NCBI GenBank assembly: GCA_001662425.1
Contig: BDDC01000097.1
Coordinates: 51,407 to 115,406, forward strand
Reading direction: 5' to 3'
DNA: 64,000 nucleotides
Source of the DNA: Chlamydomonas sphaeroides
Lineage: Eukaryota; Chlorophyta; Chlorophyceae; Chlamydomonadales; Chlamydomonadaceae
Positions 1-11,722 of the stretch are shown here, one piece after another; the stretch's first letter is position 1, and each line of letters starts with the position of its first letter. The notes beneath the pieces are model-generated. The model saw only the letters and a program-made list of their open reading frames with translations. It was not told where the DNA came from and searched no databases. A program made the position numbers and the translations under genes.

Positions 1-97
1 GGGCGGCGCTTGCAGCGCGCACCTTGGGCGCGACAACGGCGCGGCGCTCGGTGGCGACGGCACCGGTAACCTTCTGGCGCATCATAGTGGCGGCCAT
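1..97 (-). CDS. 5' end of a gene with a plastid-type transit peptide (truncated by window edge)
   Basis: An ATG at 97-95 on the minus strand opens a frame that stays open to the window edge, giving 32 codons. The peptide begins MAATMMRQKVTGAVATERRA and continues VVAPKVRAAS, rich in Ala, Val, Arg and Lys with no acidic residue except one Glu. That composition, with an Ala-rich start and a VRA-type end, is what algal plastid transit peptides look like. A TATA-like element lies about 60 nt upstream. The mature protein is outside the window, so no function can be assigned. It is inferred to be a nuclear-encoded plastid protein; a mitochondrial presequence is possible. Confidence 0.55.
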   Translation of the reverse strand, partial: MAATMMRQKVTGAVATERRAVVAPKVRAASAA

Positions 98-756
98 CTC
101 TGCTGATGTTAGCAAATGTATGACCAAAAGCAAATGCGTTGTCGGAGTGGCCGAGTATATAGGTCGCTCGTCTAATCCACTTGCATGGACGGCTCGCAGT
201 GGCTCGCCAGAGCCCCAGTAAGCTATGAGCCGCTCGTGCTGCTTTCAAAAGAAGACCAAGATACCCTGCAAAATATGCGCCTTCGCTGTTGCTGTTCGGC
301 ACCGACTGCAAGCTTGCCCATGGGTCGGTCGTTGGGCGCGCAGCAGAACTAACCCTCGCCTGCAGTAGCCGTGTTCAAGACCACGCATCTATATGTGTTA
401 CACAACTGCGTATGTGGGCTGCGCCTCGAGCCTGGCGCTCGGCCATGCGTGCTGCACATGTTGTTGCGTCGTGTCCGCGGACGGGCCTTCACACGCCCGG
501 CGTCCACGTGAGTAGTCGTTTGATGTGGCAGTCGGCGGGCAGCAAGGTGGGGCCCCGACGTCGGGCGACGCTCCGGGGATTTGGCAGGGGCGTCGAGCGG
601 GGGGCCGGCGTGCGCGTGCAAGGAGGCGGCCCTGGTGCGTCATTGGCCGCTTTGCGAGCCACGAAGTCCGCACCTGCGCACACCAGCGCATTCCCACAAC
701 ACACTCCATACTTCAAAAAAGCATCTCCGAACGCATTCGCAACCCGACGCCGCTGC
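98..756. promoter_or_regulatory. Intergenic region between divergent genes, with a TATA-like box
   Basis: The stretch separates the minus-strand partial gene from the PP2C gene. A TATA-like run (GAGTATATAGG on the plus strand, about 153-163) sits some 60 nt upstream of the minus-strand ATG and would suit a short 5' UTR there. No comparable TATA element was seen close to the PP2C start. I see no coding exon here. Confidence 0.45.
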
Positions 757-3700
757 ATGCTCGCCGCGCTGCGCCGCGCCGTCTCGTGCCTCACTGCAAC
801 CGCGCGGCCGGCCTCGCCCTCGCCCGCGACCGCGGCTCCAGCGCCGCCGCGCGACCGCGGCGGCCGCAGCCCCCAACCCGGCACCGCCTCGTGCCAGGGC
901 CCCGAGCCGGGCTCGCGCAGCCCCATGGCCGACCCGCCGCCCGCCTCCTCCATCAGCTCCTCGCGCGACCTGGACGCGCAGTTCGACCAGCTGCCGGCGG
1001 GCTCGGTGCTTGATGGGAGCCTCGAGGTGCGGATCGGGAGGCTGGGGTTGGGGAGGCAGGAGGTCGCTGGTGAGCCGGGGTGAGAGCGGTGCGGGTCGCG
1101 GTGAGTAAGCGGCTCCGGGGGGTGGGGGGCAGGGATGGGTGTGCCAGTGCTAGATATGGACCTCGCGATGCGTTTGAGGGAGCTGGAGCGGAGGCGGGGC
1201 GCCTCACGCGTAAGGGGGGAGTGGATCCGTCGCCGCGCGCCGTGCCGGTATGCTCGTTAAAAGCCTGGGAAGCTCAGCTTGGTGCTGGTTGGTGCGCTGG
1301 CGGCCTGGGGGAGGGGACAGGCAGCGGTGAACAAGCGGTGGCGCGGGTCTGGGGCAGCGAGGAGTTGGGGCGGATGTGGGCTCGGTGTTGGGGGAAGCAA
1401 CAAGCAGCAGGGCGGGCGGTGGGGCGGTGGTCGGAAAGCCGCTGCTCTGAGGAGGAGGGCATGGCGGCAGGGGGGCGAAGCCTTGTGGGCCCCGGTGCCT
1501 GCAGCGCCGATGCCGTCGCTGCGCCCGCGCCCCGGCCGATGCAGTGTCCGTGCCCACCTGGCCCCCGCCTGCCGCAGGTCCGCAAGGAAAAGTATGTGCG
1601 GTCCATCAACATGCAGGGCGACATGGCTAAGTTCGCGCTGGTGCGGTGGGCACGTGCCGGCAGGGGCGGGCCGGGGCCAGCCAAGGTGGGGTGCGGTGGA
1701 CTACTTGAGGATGGACCCAGGGGCGACACGGCTGGCGTGCGGCAGGGAGCTGCAGGCGCAGGAGCGGGTCGGAGGCCGTTGGCCGGAGGCAGCTCGCACT
1801 TGGCAGCACAGAGCTTCCCTGGAGCCATCATCCCCTGCCGCTGCGCCCCGCGCCGACCACCAGGTCATGTGCGAGGGCGAGGGCAACGGCATCAAGTGGG
1901 CGGTGGGCGAGACGCAGGGCCGCAGGCAGAACATGGTGCGGCCCGGGGCAGCTGGTGGATGGGGCCGGCTGGGGGGGGAAGTCTAGCCGCACCGGGCAGC
2001 GGCCTGGCGGCGTGAGGCTCCTGGGAGGTTGGGCTCTGGTGGCTACTCCGCGCGCTCCGCTCCGCCGCCCTGCTCCCGCCTGACTGCGTCCCCCCGCTCC
2101 GCCGCATCCTACGCCCCGCCCCTGCTCCTTCTCTCACCCCTGCCGCCCTCCTGCCTCGCCAACCGCTTCTCACACCCCCCAACCCGCGCAGGAGGACGCC
2201 CACGTGGTGGCTACGGACATGGGCGACGGCACCGGCACGGCGCTGTTCGCCATCTTCGACGGCCACAGCGGACCCGAGGTGTCGCGCTACTGCGCACAGC
2301 ACATTGTGCGTTGGGCGCTGGCGGGGTTGCGGTCGTTAGGACAGGACAGCGCGCAGGCGGAGTCCTGGCCAGGAGTTCCGCAGTCCTCCTGGTCCTGGCC
2401 TGCGGCTGTCGGGGCGGTGGTGCAGAGCAGCGGCCAGCGAGCAGCGCCATTGCGACGGGAATGGGAGCCATGGGTGGTACACGCCGTCGACTAGTGTGGC
2501 CCTCTTCAAGGGGCTTGGGGCACCTCGCTAACAACACCCTGTGCTGCACCCCCCTCCCATCTCCTGCCCGCGCAGGCAGAGGCGGTGCAGGCGGCCCCGT
2601 CCTACGCTGCCGGCGACCTGCCTGCCGCCCTGCGCGAGGCCTTCCTGTCGCTGGACGAGGCTATGCGCAGCGAGGACACTCGGCCTGAGTTGGCGGAGCT
2701 GGCGGCGGCGGCGGCAGGCGGAGGCAAGGACACGTAAGCGGGGCGCGCGTGTTCTGGGACGCACTGCCCTTGCCCGTGCGGCGCTGCACGGCATCAAGCA
2801 CATGGGCCCCCCACAGCTCCAGTTTGAAATTGCCTGACCATCGCGCCCGGACGTCGCCAATTTTCTGTGCTGCCCTCATGCCGCACTTCCTGCAGTGCCG
2901 TACACCTGTACGGCATGGTGGACCAGCACGGCAAATACACGGGCCCCAACGCGGGCAGCACGGCGGCGGTGGCGTTGCTGCGGGGCGACCGGCTGGCAGT
3001 GGCGCACGCGGGCGACAGCAGGTGGGCGGGGCCTTGCGAGGCCTGGCGCCTGAGGGCTGAGATCGTTGGCCGGCGGGCTCTGGGCGCTCGGGCGCCGGAC
3101 GGGTGTTGGGACCACGGGGATGCCCTTGCCAAAAGGCCTCCTGGCCCATGCAATGCACGCCTGTTCCACGCAGGGTAGTGCTGTCCGAGGACGGGCAGGC
3201 GCAGGGCCTGACGGAGGACCACAAGCCCAACACGCCGCAGGAGCAGTGGCGCATCCAAAAAGCAGGTGCGGCGGCGCAGCCGTGTTGGCGGCTCCTCCTC
3301 CCAGCTTGACTTGTCCTTGTCCAACCCTCCCTCTCAAGGACCCGACTTGCGGGCTGCCTCGGTGATGTCAGCCGTTGTGCGAGGACGTGTTTTCATGGCT
3401 CACATGCACGCATGTGGCGCCGCCGACAGCCCCTGTCCCCTTCCATCCTTTGCCCATGACGCGGCATGCATTCACACGCCCCCGCCCACACTAGGAGCAT
3501 CTCCTGCCTCACCCCTCCCCCTCCCCCGTGTCCACCCGTGCCCCAACTCCGTATGTAGGCTGGTTCGTGCGCACCAACAAGAAGCCCGGCGCCGTCCCCC
3601 GCGTGGGCGGCAGCCTGGCCATGAGCCGAGCCATGGGCGACGTACGGGTGAGGCCACTAGAACGGTGGCGCACCAATCAGGCCTCGGCTGCTGCTGCACC

Positions 3701-4287
3701 TGATAACCGCACGCAGCGCACCGCGCACCGCCTTGACGCTCCGCTGCCGACCCCCCACACCCGTCCACTGCCGCGCTCGTCTTCCCGCTCGCCCTGAGCC
3801 CCGCAGTTCAAGGACCCCTCGCTGCCGGTGGACGAGCAGGCCGTCACGGCCGTGCCCGACACCACGCAGGTGGTGCTGGGCGAGCAGGAAGGAGGCGGAG
3901 GCGGCGGAGGAGGACAGGAGCACCCACGGCTGCTGGTGCTGGCGTGCGACGGGCTGTGGGACGTCATGAGTAGGCAGCAGGTGGGAGGCACGGGAGGAGG
4001 CGCCTGCGCGCCGACACCGGGCTGTTGGGTTGCGCATCATCGGAGGGGCCGCCAGCAGGCCCCTGACCTCCTGTCCTCACCCACTTGCTTGCACTCGTGG
4101 CCTCTGCCCGCTCACGCACCGCCACACACCCCAGGTGATCGCCTTCCTGGAGGCGCAGCTGGCGGGCCCCGCCGAAGGCAGCCTGCGCGCCGCCGTGTCA
4201 GCGCTGCTGCACGAGGCGCTGCGGCACGACACCGTCACCGCGCCCAGCACCGACAACGTCAGCGTGGTGGTGGCGCAGCTGCCGTAG
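757..4287 (+). CDS. PP2C-type serine/threonine protein phosphatase
   Basis: Metal-dependent (Mn/Mg) Ser/Thr phosphatase of the PPM/PP2C family. Exons: 757 (or 925)-1026, 1578-1640, 1864-1935, 2192-2305, 2576-2733, 2896-3021, 3174-3265, 3559-3647, 3807-3980, 4135-4287; all introns GT-AG and the frame is continuous. From the ATG at 925 the protein is 380 residues; from 757 it is 436, with an N-terminus (MLAALRRAVSCLTATARPAS) that could be an organelle presequence. Numbering from 925: GRRQNMED at about 74-81, FDGHSG at 101-106, GSTA, AGDSR at 208-212, DHKP, GGSLAMSRAMGD at 259-270, CDGLWD at 319-324 and TDN at 369-371. The metal-binding aspartates of the family are all present, so it should be active. 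The usual DGHGG is DGHSG here. The start codon is the main uncertainty. Substrate unknown. Confidence 0.93.
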
Positions 4288-4592
4288 TGGCGGCCCAAGG
4301 TGGCCCTGGGCCAGCTGGGGGTCCGAGGGGCTGGCAGGCGGCCTGGCAGCTACGCACCGGAGCGCGCGTGTGTTGTGGGCACGAAGGCATGGGGCGGCGC
4401 TGTGCCCACGGCGCCCCTGGGTTTGGGGCGTGAGGTGTGGGTGGGGTTGGGGCGGCTTGCCGGTGGCGTTGGCCTGCAAGTTGTGCAAGCAGCAGGAGGG
4501 AATGGACAGTGGTTCCGTGGTTGTTATGGCTGTTGCGTTCCTGGTTCTCGTTGATATCGCGAGGCAGGCCAGTAAGGCTATTGGCGATAGGC

Positions 4593-4597
4593 TGTAA
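4593..4597 (+). promoter_or_regulatory. Poly(A) signal TGTAA of the PP2C gene
   Basis: TGTAA, the usual chlorophycean polyadenylation signal, lies 306 nt after the PP2C stop codon. Confidence 0.6.
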
Positions 4598-5060
4598 ACG
4601 CTGGAAACCCTGATGCGGCACCACGTCTGGGAACGCGGCTCCGCCGTCCGATTTGCGATTCAATGTCGACGGTCGCCAGCTCGCCGCGGCAGTAGCAGCG
4701 CCCAGAAGGTGCCTGTATTGTCCTTGGATGCCTCATGCGTCGGGGGTTACGCGCCGCGCTGCTGCTGCCCGCGACGATTGACGCAACAACCCCAGAGTAC
4801 TTGTGCAGCTTGGTAGAATATACGTGGGTACGTATATGAGTATAGAAAGCAACGACGGGGTTGGCTGGCTGGTCAAGTTGGCTGCGGCATGAGGTCGGCC
4901 TCGGGCAATAGTGTCGTGAGGGCGACCTTGCCACGCCGCCGCTCGCCATAGCCCCGGGCCGCACCCCAACAAAACCAGTCGTGGCCCGGCACATACCAGA
5001 ACCTCCCGTGTCGACTCAGGCCGTCGCTCGAGCGTCGGTGATTTCAGCTTGAGCACAGCC
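4598..5060 (+). promoter_or_regulatory. Intergenic region upstream of the TCAIM-like gene
   Basis: About 460 nt between the PP2C poly(A) signal and the next start codon. It should hold the promoter and 5' UTR of the TCAIM-like gene. No exon or strong TATA box was recognised. Confidence 0.35.
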
Positions 5061-8000
5061 ATGAGCGCTCAGAACACTCTTTCGAATGACACTCGCCGCC
5101 TCATTAGGCAGATTATTAGGCAGGTCCACCCGGACCTGTTCGCGGCGAACCCCTACGAGCGGCAGTGCAACTCTGACTCGCTGCAGGTGCGCTGGCGCGG
5201 GTTTGAACGTCGCCCGATGCAAGCTACAGAGTCCAGGAGAATTGTGGGCTCCTGCTGAGCTCCCTGGCGTGTGCAGGTGCTCAACGCTTACGTCGATGAC
5301 CTCGCGAAGGGGCTGAGCCCGCCCCCAGCGCGGCTCGAGTTCTATGTGCGCGAGGCCGGTGCCCTTATGAAGAGGGAGGCCGAGCTGCCAGCAACAGGCA
5401 GCTTGGCCCCCCTCTTCTATGCCTTCGGGCTTATTACGGCCGAGGAGCTGCAAGCGTCGGACCCCTACGCGACCGTCCAGGACACCAACTTCCTGTCCTG
5501 GCTCCAAGAGACCGTGCACGAGGCCGTGCGGACCGCCGAGCAGCACGAGCTGCTCAAATGGCGCATCCGCAAGTACAGGGACACGCTGCAGGAGAAGTTT
5601 TCGCTGGCGGCGGTGCAGGTGATTGCCGACACATGTTGCGCCGAAAGAACGCATCGCGCCACTGAACAGCTTCCTGCCGCACCAAGCCAGCGCCTGTGTT
5701 CCGTTGGCCTAAACGGGTTCGCCTGCTGTCGGGCGGGTGGGGGGTGAGCGCCAGCTGTCGGCCGGTGGGGGGTAGCGCCAGCGCGCGTGCCTCACCCCGT
5801 GGATACCTCGGCACGCCTCTACCCAGCACGGCACGACCTCATTGCCCGTGGACCTTGTCCCAACACGCCCTGCAACACGGCTTTGCGCCTGTGCAACCCG
5901 GTGCCCAGCCCAGCTGCCTGACCCTCCGGCCGTTCCTACCTGCCACGCCTCAACCCAACTACCCTAGGTCGGCGCGGAGTACGCGGTCAGTCTCAGCGAG
6001 CAGGAGCGGCAGGTGGAGGCGCTCACGACTCTCGAGTACGGGCTCAGCAGCCTGTACCAGGACGGCATGGCGTTTGAGGGGCTGTCCATTCAGCTGTACC
6101 ACCCCGACATGTGCCCCGTCGAGTCGTACGCGTACGTGGACGAGCGCGGCGAGTACCAGATGCAGACCAGCTACATGAAGAGCTACATTGCGGATGACGG
6201 GACCGTGCACCTGGTCGCGGACAGCAGCACGATCCGCGACCAGATCAAAGCGCTGGATCTGGACCGCGCGCGCATGCTGGCGTTCGTGGCCGACTTCTGG
6301 CTGGGCCGCGTCAAGGAGCTCACGCCAGCGATCCAGGGGCTTCTGGGCGTCAAGGCCGTGTGGTGCGACACCAAAACCGAGCAGAACAGCCAGAAGTTTG
6401 TTATCTGGGCGGGCTACCTGCTGGAGAAGCGGTGAGCCAGCCGTGTAGCGCAGGGGCCTGGGGGCGGCAGGGGCGTGGAGAGGGTACGGCTTGCAGGCAG
6501 GGAGGGTAGGGGTCCGTTTGGTGAACCGTGGGTTTGCGGAGTATCTCGGCGCTGCGGCCTGGCCTCGAGGCGAGGGCCGGCGCCAGGATAGCAGCAGCGC
6601 AGCTGTGTAAGTGGAGCTCGGCCCTTCTGGGCCGCCGTGCTGGCTTGAGGCCATACGACGGCGGCCGGCAGCGGAGCGCCTACCGGTGCGCCGGCGAGGA
6701 CAGCACCGTGCCTAAGTGGCAGCTGTGGCGGCAGCACGCGTCGTGGGTACTAGAGCCGTCGCGGTCCGGCCGGCCGACAGCATGTACTCGGCGGCCGGTG
6801 TCTAGTGGAGCGCGGCAGCGGCCATTGAGCCAGCGCGCCAGCTCGGATAGTCTACCTGCAGTATGTGGGTCAGGCGCCAGCAGCGAGGCCGGCGGCACGT
6901 AGGTGCTATGCCAGCAGGCCTCCAGGGCCAACGGCCCTCCGACTCTACATAGCACTCGCGTCGCTCCCTGCCTGACCTCGCCCTCCCCCGTTCGTCCTTC
7001 CCCCAGCGAGGACATCCGGCGCTGCTTGGGCGGGCGCTCCTTCGCCTTCTCGCTCATTGTGCATTCGGAGTCGGACGGGCCGCTGATCAACTTCCACGCC
7101 AGCAGCCCCATCCTCAACGTGCGGACTGACTGCCCACCGCAGCACCTGATTGAGTTCCTCGTCTCGGAGACCGGCCTGGCCGCCAGCGAGGCGGCCACCG
7201 AGGTGCAGAGCAGCAGGTGCGGCACTATGGGTGCGGCGTCATGGCGCCGCCTCGGTAACTACGCGTTGGGGCGGCGTGATGCAGTTATCATGGGGCGGCG
7301 CGTGGGTGCAGAGCGCAACAAATCCCCTGGCGCATCATCACCGTACGGTCGGGGTTACCTTGGACATTCTGTCAGTGCGGCACGGAGGCCTGGCAGTGCG
7401 TCCAGCACCCGAGGCATGCGTGGACGTGCGGGCTCACGTTCGTGCGGTCGAGGGGCTCTCCACCCTGAGACCCTGGCATGCACGCTGCTGGCTGACGGGC
7501 CGCGGTGACTGCTTGCTGGTGCGCAGGGAGCGCGAGGAGGCGCTGCTGGAGAAGGTGCGCAAGGCCTTCGGGCTCAAGTGCATCATCAAGATCTGCATGA
7601 ACGACAAGGTGCTGGAGGGCGCACAGCGGCTGCTGGACCACTCGGACCTCATCAAGACCACCGTCAACCTCAAGGGAGCGTCCATAGCGCTGGACGACTG
7701 CTACGAGGTGCGCGGCGCTGCAGGGAGCACACAGCATGCGTCGGGCGTTTTGAGGGCCACCCGTGCACTCCGGCAGACCCAAGCCGCGCGCAGCTGTAGA
7801 CGCCCGCTTGTTATGTGGCCTCATAGCTTGACGGCTTCGCTCCCTTGCCGTGTCCGTTCCTGTGCAGCTGTGGGACTCGGGGTTCATCTCGGTGCCCTAC
7901 AACTTCAAGATCCACGAGCTGCCCAACAAGATTAAGCTTCTGCAGGCGGGCCAGCGCCTGACGGATCAGTCGTCCAACGGCAATGGGGCAGGCGCTCCGT

Positions 8001-8275
8001 CCTCCTCGCCCAGCCTGGTGGCGCGCGCCCTGCCCGGCGTGCCGCACAGCGCCGCGGGCTCGCTGTCGAGTGGCCGCTGCCCCCTGCAGTCCGCGGCCAC
8101 GCCGCTGCGGAAAACGGGCGACGGCGAGCGGCAGCGGCTTGCGGGCCCGCTTGGGCGGCCGAAGCTGCGACCGACTGCGGCTGGGGCGGTGCGCATTGCG
8201 GCGTTCTTGTCAGGCAGCAGCAGCGGTTGGCGCGCCCGGGCTGGCGCGTCGGGGGCGGTGCGGGTCGCCGCATAG
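5061..8275 (+). CDS. TCAIM-like protein (DUF4460 + DUF4461)
   Basis: Six exons: 5061-5186, 5277-5618, 5968-6431, 7007-7216, 7527-7707, 7868-8275, giving 576 residues with continuous phase. The N-terminus carries the DUF4460 signature, a J-domain-like HPDLF at 23-27 followed by NP.ER..NSDSLQ.LNAY. Residues about 160-460 (LSEQERQVEALTTLEYGLSS; DFWLGRVKELTPAIQGLLG; LPNKIKLLQ) match DUF4461. These two domains together define TCAIM, a mitochondrial protein named for T-cell work in mammals but with protist homologues; its biochemical role is poorly known. The last 100 or so residues are a Ser/Ala/Arg-rich tail without recognisable domain. No clear presequence precedes the HPD motif, so an upstream first exon is possible. 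Confidence 0.85.
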
Positions 8276-9311
8276 GGCAGCGGCCGAGGGTATCATGCGA
8301 TCAGGTTTGGCAATGCAGCGAGAGGTGTGCGCGGGGAGAGTGTGCGGTGTGCCTTGGTGCCCAGGTTATTTGCGTGTGTGAGTGTGTGCCGCTTTCGTCG
8401 TTCAATGGCTGCTGGTTGCGTCCGTCCTTGTACGATAAGGTCGTGTTGAGTGGCTGCACCGGTAATCGCAGCTTTGATGAGCGTGCATGCGTAACTGCCT
8501 TGCTATCCCCTGGTGGGCCGTGCCTAGCGTGTCGAGGTGCGAGTTTGGTGCTGCAGTGATAGTGCCCTGACTGCCCGGCCACGTGAGGTCGTGACGAGGC
8601 AACGACGGCTTGACGGTTGCGCGCCGGCCAGAGAGTGGCCGCTCTAGACAGCTCTGACTGGGTTTGTTTTGTTTGAGACGTACCGTAATGTGGCAGGGGC
8701 GACCCGCCCTGCATAGGTGTGAGTGCGTTATAAGCGCCTAGATAATTTCGGGGCTGTGTTAGCGCCGTGTTTACGGGGACGGCTTACAGTGAAAGCGCGC
8801 TGGGCAACCTGTAAGCGTTGTAGAGGTTACACTGCTTTGGCCACGTAACCGTCCTCTTTCCGTCCAACACGGATAACCTCAAGAGCCTTCCGGCACACGC
8901 GGCCTGGGCCCACTGGCCGGCCACAATGCGCCCGCAGCCCCCCAAGAGTCCAAGACAGGTGCAGGGCGACCCTGCCAAAGCGCTAAACAGCGCTGCCGTC
9001 CATCCACATAAAAGCGCACGACGTGCGGTGTACGCCTGACTCAGTGCGCTCACCCACATATGCACCCACAGTTTCAATCTGAATCCGACTCCCCAGTGCG
9101 CCCTCTTCCCACCTAAATCCCAGCCCCCAAACCTGGCACTGCACCCAATCATCCCTGCTTCCATAGTCCGACCTCCCACACCTCACGGCAGCGCGTCCGC
9201 CTGATGGCAGTTATGCGCCAGCCGCGGCCTTGGCCAACGGCGCCTATCTATGGACCTCGCCGCAGCGCCGCAGGCCGCACATCCGCCGCGGACGGGAGCC
9301 ACGGAGCCCCG
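8276..9311. other. Shared 3' region of convergent genes
   Basis: The TCAIM-like gene (+) and dynein light chain gene (-) converge here. A plus-strand TGTAA is at 8810-8814; minus-strand TGTAA elements are at 8831-8827 and 8786-8782. The two transcripts may therefore overlap at their 3' ends by a few tens of bases. No coding exon recognised. Confidence 0.5.
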
Positions 9312-10082
9312 TTACTCGCCGCCCGGCGTGAAGGGCGTGTCCTTGCTCTTCCACAGGATGACGTGGTACGTGTCCACCTGCCGGGGCGCGGCCAGGGAGA
9401 CCACGGGGCGCGGCCAACGGTCAGACGACGGTGAGGACGCCAGACACGCCACCAAGCACGGTATGGACACGCAAGCTAGCTGGGCCTTGTTGGTGCGTGG
9501 TGTGGGTCGCTCATTGTACCCGCGCACAGGTCCGCATGGCGCGCGTACAAGCGCACCTTCATATGGATGAATTGTCGAGTTTCGTGGCTTACTGCGCCTG
9601 CGGGACCAAGGGCAATGAGCGGGCGAGAAACTTGGCCAGCCCGCACGGCACGGCCAAGCGCACCAGGTGGGCCCCGGCCTGGCCTGCCACTCCGTATTCG
9701 TGTCGCCTGTAGCTGCACATGCCCGCTCCCTCTCCCCTCGCAGCTGCGTGCGCCCCGTGCCGCTGGCATCGCGCCGAAATGTGCCGCGGCCCCTGCGATC
9801 CCCCAGGCACTTACTGGCGAAACTCTTGCCCACGATGCAGTGGTACACGCCCTCCGTGGCCTTGCCGCTCCCAGGGTATTTCCTGTCGAATTCGTGCTTG
9901 ACATAGAAGGCGATGTCTTTGAGCTGCCGGTACTTGTCAACGGCGACGAGCGCTATTTGCACCGCATCCTGCTCGAAGCTTTCTGGCATGTATGATGTGA
10001 CGATTTTATAATGATGCTGGCTCTGCAGCTGATACGCTTGTTGCTCCTGGCCGGGCTCGCCATCTGCGCCGGGCTGCGCCAT
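9312..10082 (-). CDS. Dynein light chain, LC8 family
   Basis: Three exons on the minus strand: 10082-9815, 9597-9557, 9377-9312, encoding 124 residues. After a Gln-rich N-terminal extension of about 25 residues the LC8 fold is complete: YMPESFEQDAVQIALVAVDK, then ALKDIA-like helix (LKDIAFYVKHEFDRKYPG), then GVYHCIVGKSFASAVSHETRQF and the final strand VDTYHVILWKSK. The middle exon is only 41 nt and was placed by alignment to the conserved G.NFGSYVTHET block of LC8. LC8-type chains are homodimeric hubs in cytoplasmic and flagellar dyneins. The sequence diverges from canonical LC8, so an axonemal relative (such as the LC6 or LC10 types) is more likely than LC8 itself; that is inference. Confidence 0.88.
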   Translation of the reverse strand: MAQPGADGEPGQEQQAYQLQSQHHYKIVTSYMPESFEQDAVQIALVAVDKYRQLKDIAFYVKHEFDRKYPGSGKATEGVYHCIVGKSFASKCLGDRRGRGTFRRDASGTGRTQLRGERERACAATGDTNTEWQARPGPTWCAWPCRAGWPSFSPAHCPWSRRRSKPRNSTIHPYEGALVRAPCGPVRGYNERPTPRTNKAQLACVSIPCLVACLASSPSSDRWPRPVVSLAAPRQVDTYHVILWKSKDTPFTPGGE

Positions 10083-10395
10083 CGCAGCCAGCGGCTAACG
10101 ATCTAGTTCAGAGAAGTTTCTGCTTATTACTCTTGTGCTCACGGGATAGCTTGAAGCAGGCTTGCGTTCTATGTTTTGTAGCGCTTGAAGCGTGGACCAG
10201 GTGTTCTAGAGCTTCTGGGCTGCGTGGTGTGAAGCGGTACAGTAGCGACGTTCCTAGGATGCGGTGAAAAGCCAAGTCTTCAGCTCTGGCCGCGGAAGCG
10301 GTCGTCGTCGTACGGCCCCTCGCAAAGCTCCTCGCAAGCCCGCTTAAGCAAGCATACACACCTATACCTGCTAGCCATATTCAAAGGCCGCGACC
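10083..10395. promoter_or_regulatory. Bidirectional promoter region, dynein light chain / HLIP-like gene
   Basis: Only 313 nt separate the start codons of two divergently transcribed genes, so both promoters and 5' UTRs must lie here. No consensus TATA box was identified. Confidence 0.5.
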
Positions 10396-11722
10396 ATGGC
10401 GTCCAGCTCCAACACCGTGTCACTGGTCGTGGCCAGATTCCTGCTTGCCTCCCCATTCCTGGTCTCTTGTGCTTGGACCTTCTCCATGCTAGCCGGCATG
10501 ACGGACAATGGGGGACAGAATAATGCCCAGCTTGCGATAGCCCAGGCGGAGTGGCTAGTGCGACCACTCAGAGCACACGGTTACGGGCACCTTCCCGCGG
10601 TGCGCCGCGGTGGCCGCGCGTGACCAGGATGAACGCGATAAAGAGCCAGGGGTTCTTACAGCATTGCATACAATGAGTTACCGTGGCACGCATGGGCCAC
10701 TATTGACAACGCCCCTGCCAACTGGTGCCGGTATGCCTCGCCCCCGCAGGACAAGGTCACCATGCTGCTGGCCATCGTGCAGGGCCTGGGCGGTTTCCTT
10801 ATGGTGCGCAGCTGGGCGCGCATCTGATGCGAACAGGAAATAGGCTAACGCCGAGGCATGTCGAGTGACCAATTGGTCATCGTGTGCGCTCTAATGGCGT
10901 CTGCGGGAGAGGCGACGACATCCGCGGGCATGGGCGGCCACCTTGGCGGGCCGAAGCCGAGCCGTAGCACGGCGCCGGCGGTGGCGGCTGCACCTTGTAC
11001 ACCGGCGTCGATGTCCTGACGCGCAGCGGTGTGACCCGTCAAATATGGACCGGTGGCCACCCCCGTGCAGGTCTTCAACCACCGCTTTGGAGGCGTGCTT
11101 CTGGTAAGCGTCACGGCGCCGTGAAGTACCATGAACGCCCTTGCCTACAATAGCCCCTGCGGTTCGCCTGATGCCGCTCGTGCCAGCGCAGCACCCCCGC
11201 CCATGAAGCAGCAGTCTGCACTGATCGGGGCGCCCCGCCCGGGTGCCGCTCCTGTCCTCCTGCGTCCGGCTTCCACACCGACCACCGAGCTCCCTGCCCC
11301 GCCCCCGCATCTCCGTGCAGATGACGTACCTGCTGCCGTACACGGCCCTGAGCCACCCCTTCTGGGAGGTGGACCCCAGCAGCGTGCTGCGCCAGTTCGC
11401 CGAGCTGCGCCAATTCCTGCAGGCACGTGGATTTCACCCATGCCCCGCCAGTGCCGAATGTAGCCCCGCAGGAATGGCTGCGGCGGTGCGCCCAGCTGTG
11501 GGGCCATGCTCGTAGTGATGTTCTGGGCTCGGTCGTGCGGTGCTGTCTGGTCTAGTTGCGTGACAGGGTCCTGTTGTTGATGCTGGCTGCTGCCGGCTCG
11601 CCCGCCCCTGCCGCTCGCTGGGCCCCCAGAATGTGGCGCTCATCGGCGGCGTGCTTGCGTTCCTGGCGACAACAGACGAGGTGCCGCTCAAGGTCAAGCG
11701 CCAGAAGGCGCACAGGGACTGA
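10396..11722 (+). CDS. HR-lesion-inducing / DoxX-like small membrane protein
   Basis: Five exons: 10396-10557, 10750-10803, 11071-11103, 11321-11422, 11630-11722, all phase 0, 147 residues. Hydrophobic segments (VARFLLASPFLVSCAWTF; MLLAIVQGLGGFLM; GGVLLMTYLLPYTALS; NVALIGGVLAFLA) give about four transmembrane helices, ending in a basic tail KVKRQKAHRD. The order and motifs (LGRxLFAS-type start, GLGG, HPFW, QF...Q.F.QN.AL.GG) match the plant HR-like lesion-inducing family, related to DoxX. Its function is not firmly known; plant members are ER or endomembrane proteins. The last intron (11423-11629) would use a GC donor, CAG|GCACGT. The join between exons 1 and 2 is the least certain, and a missed small exon is possible. 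Confidence 0.75.
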
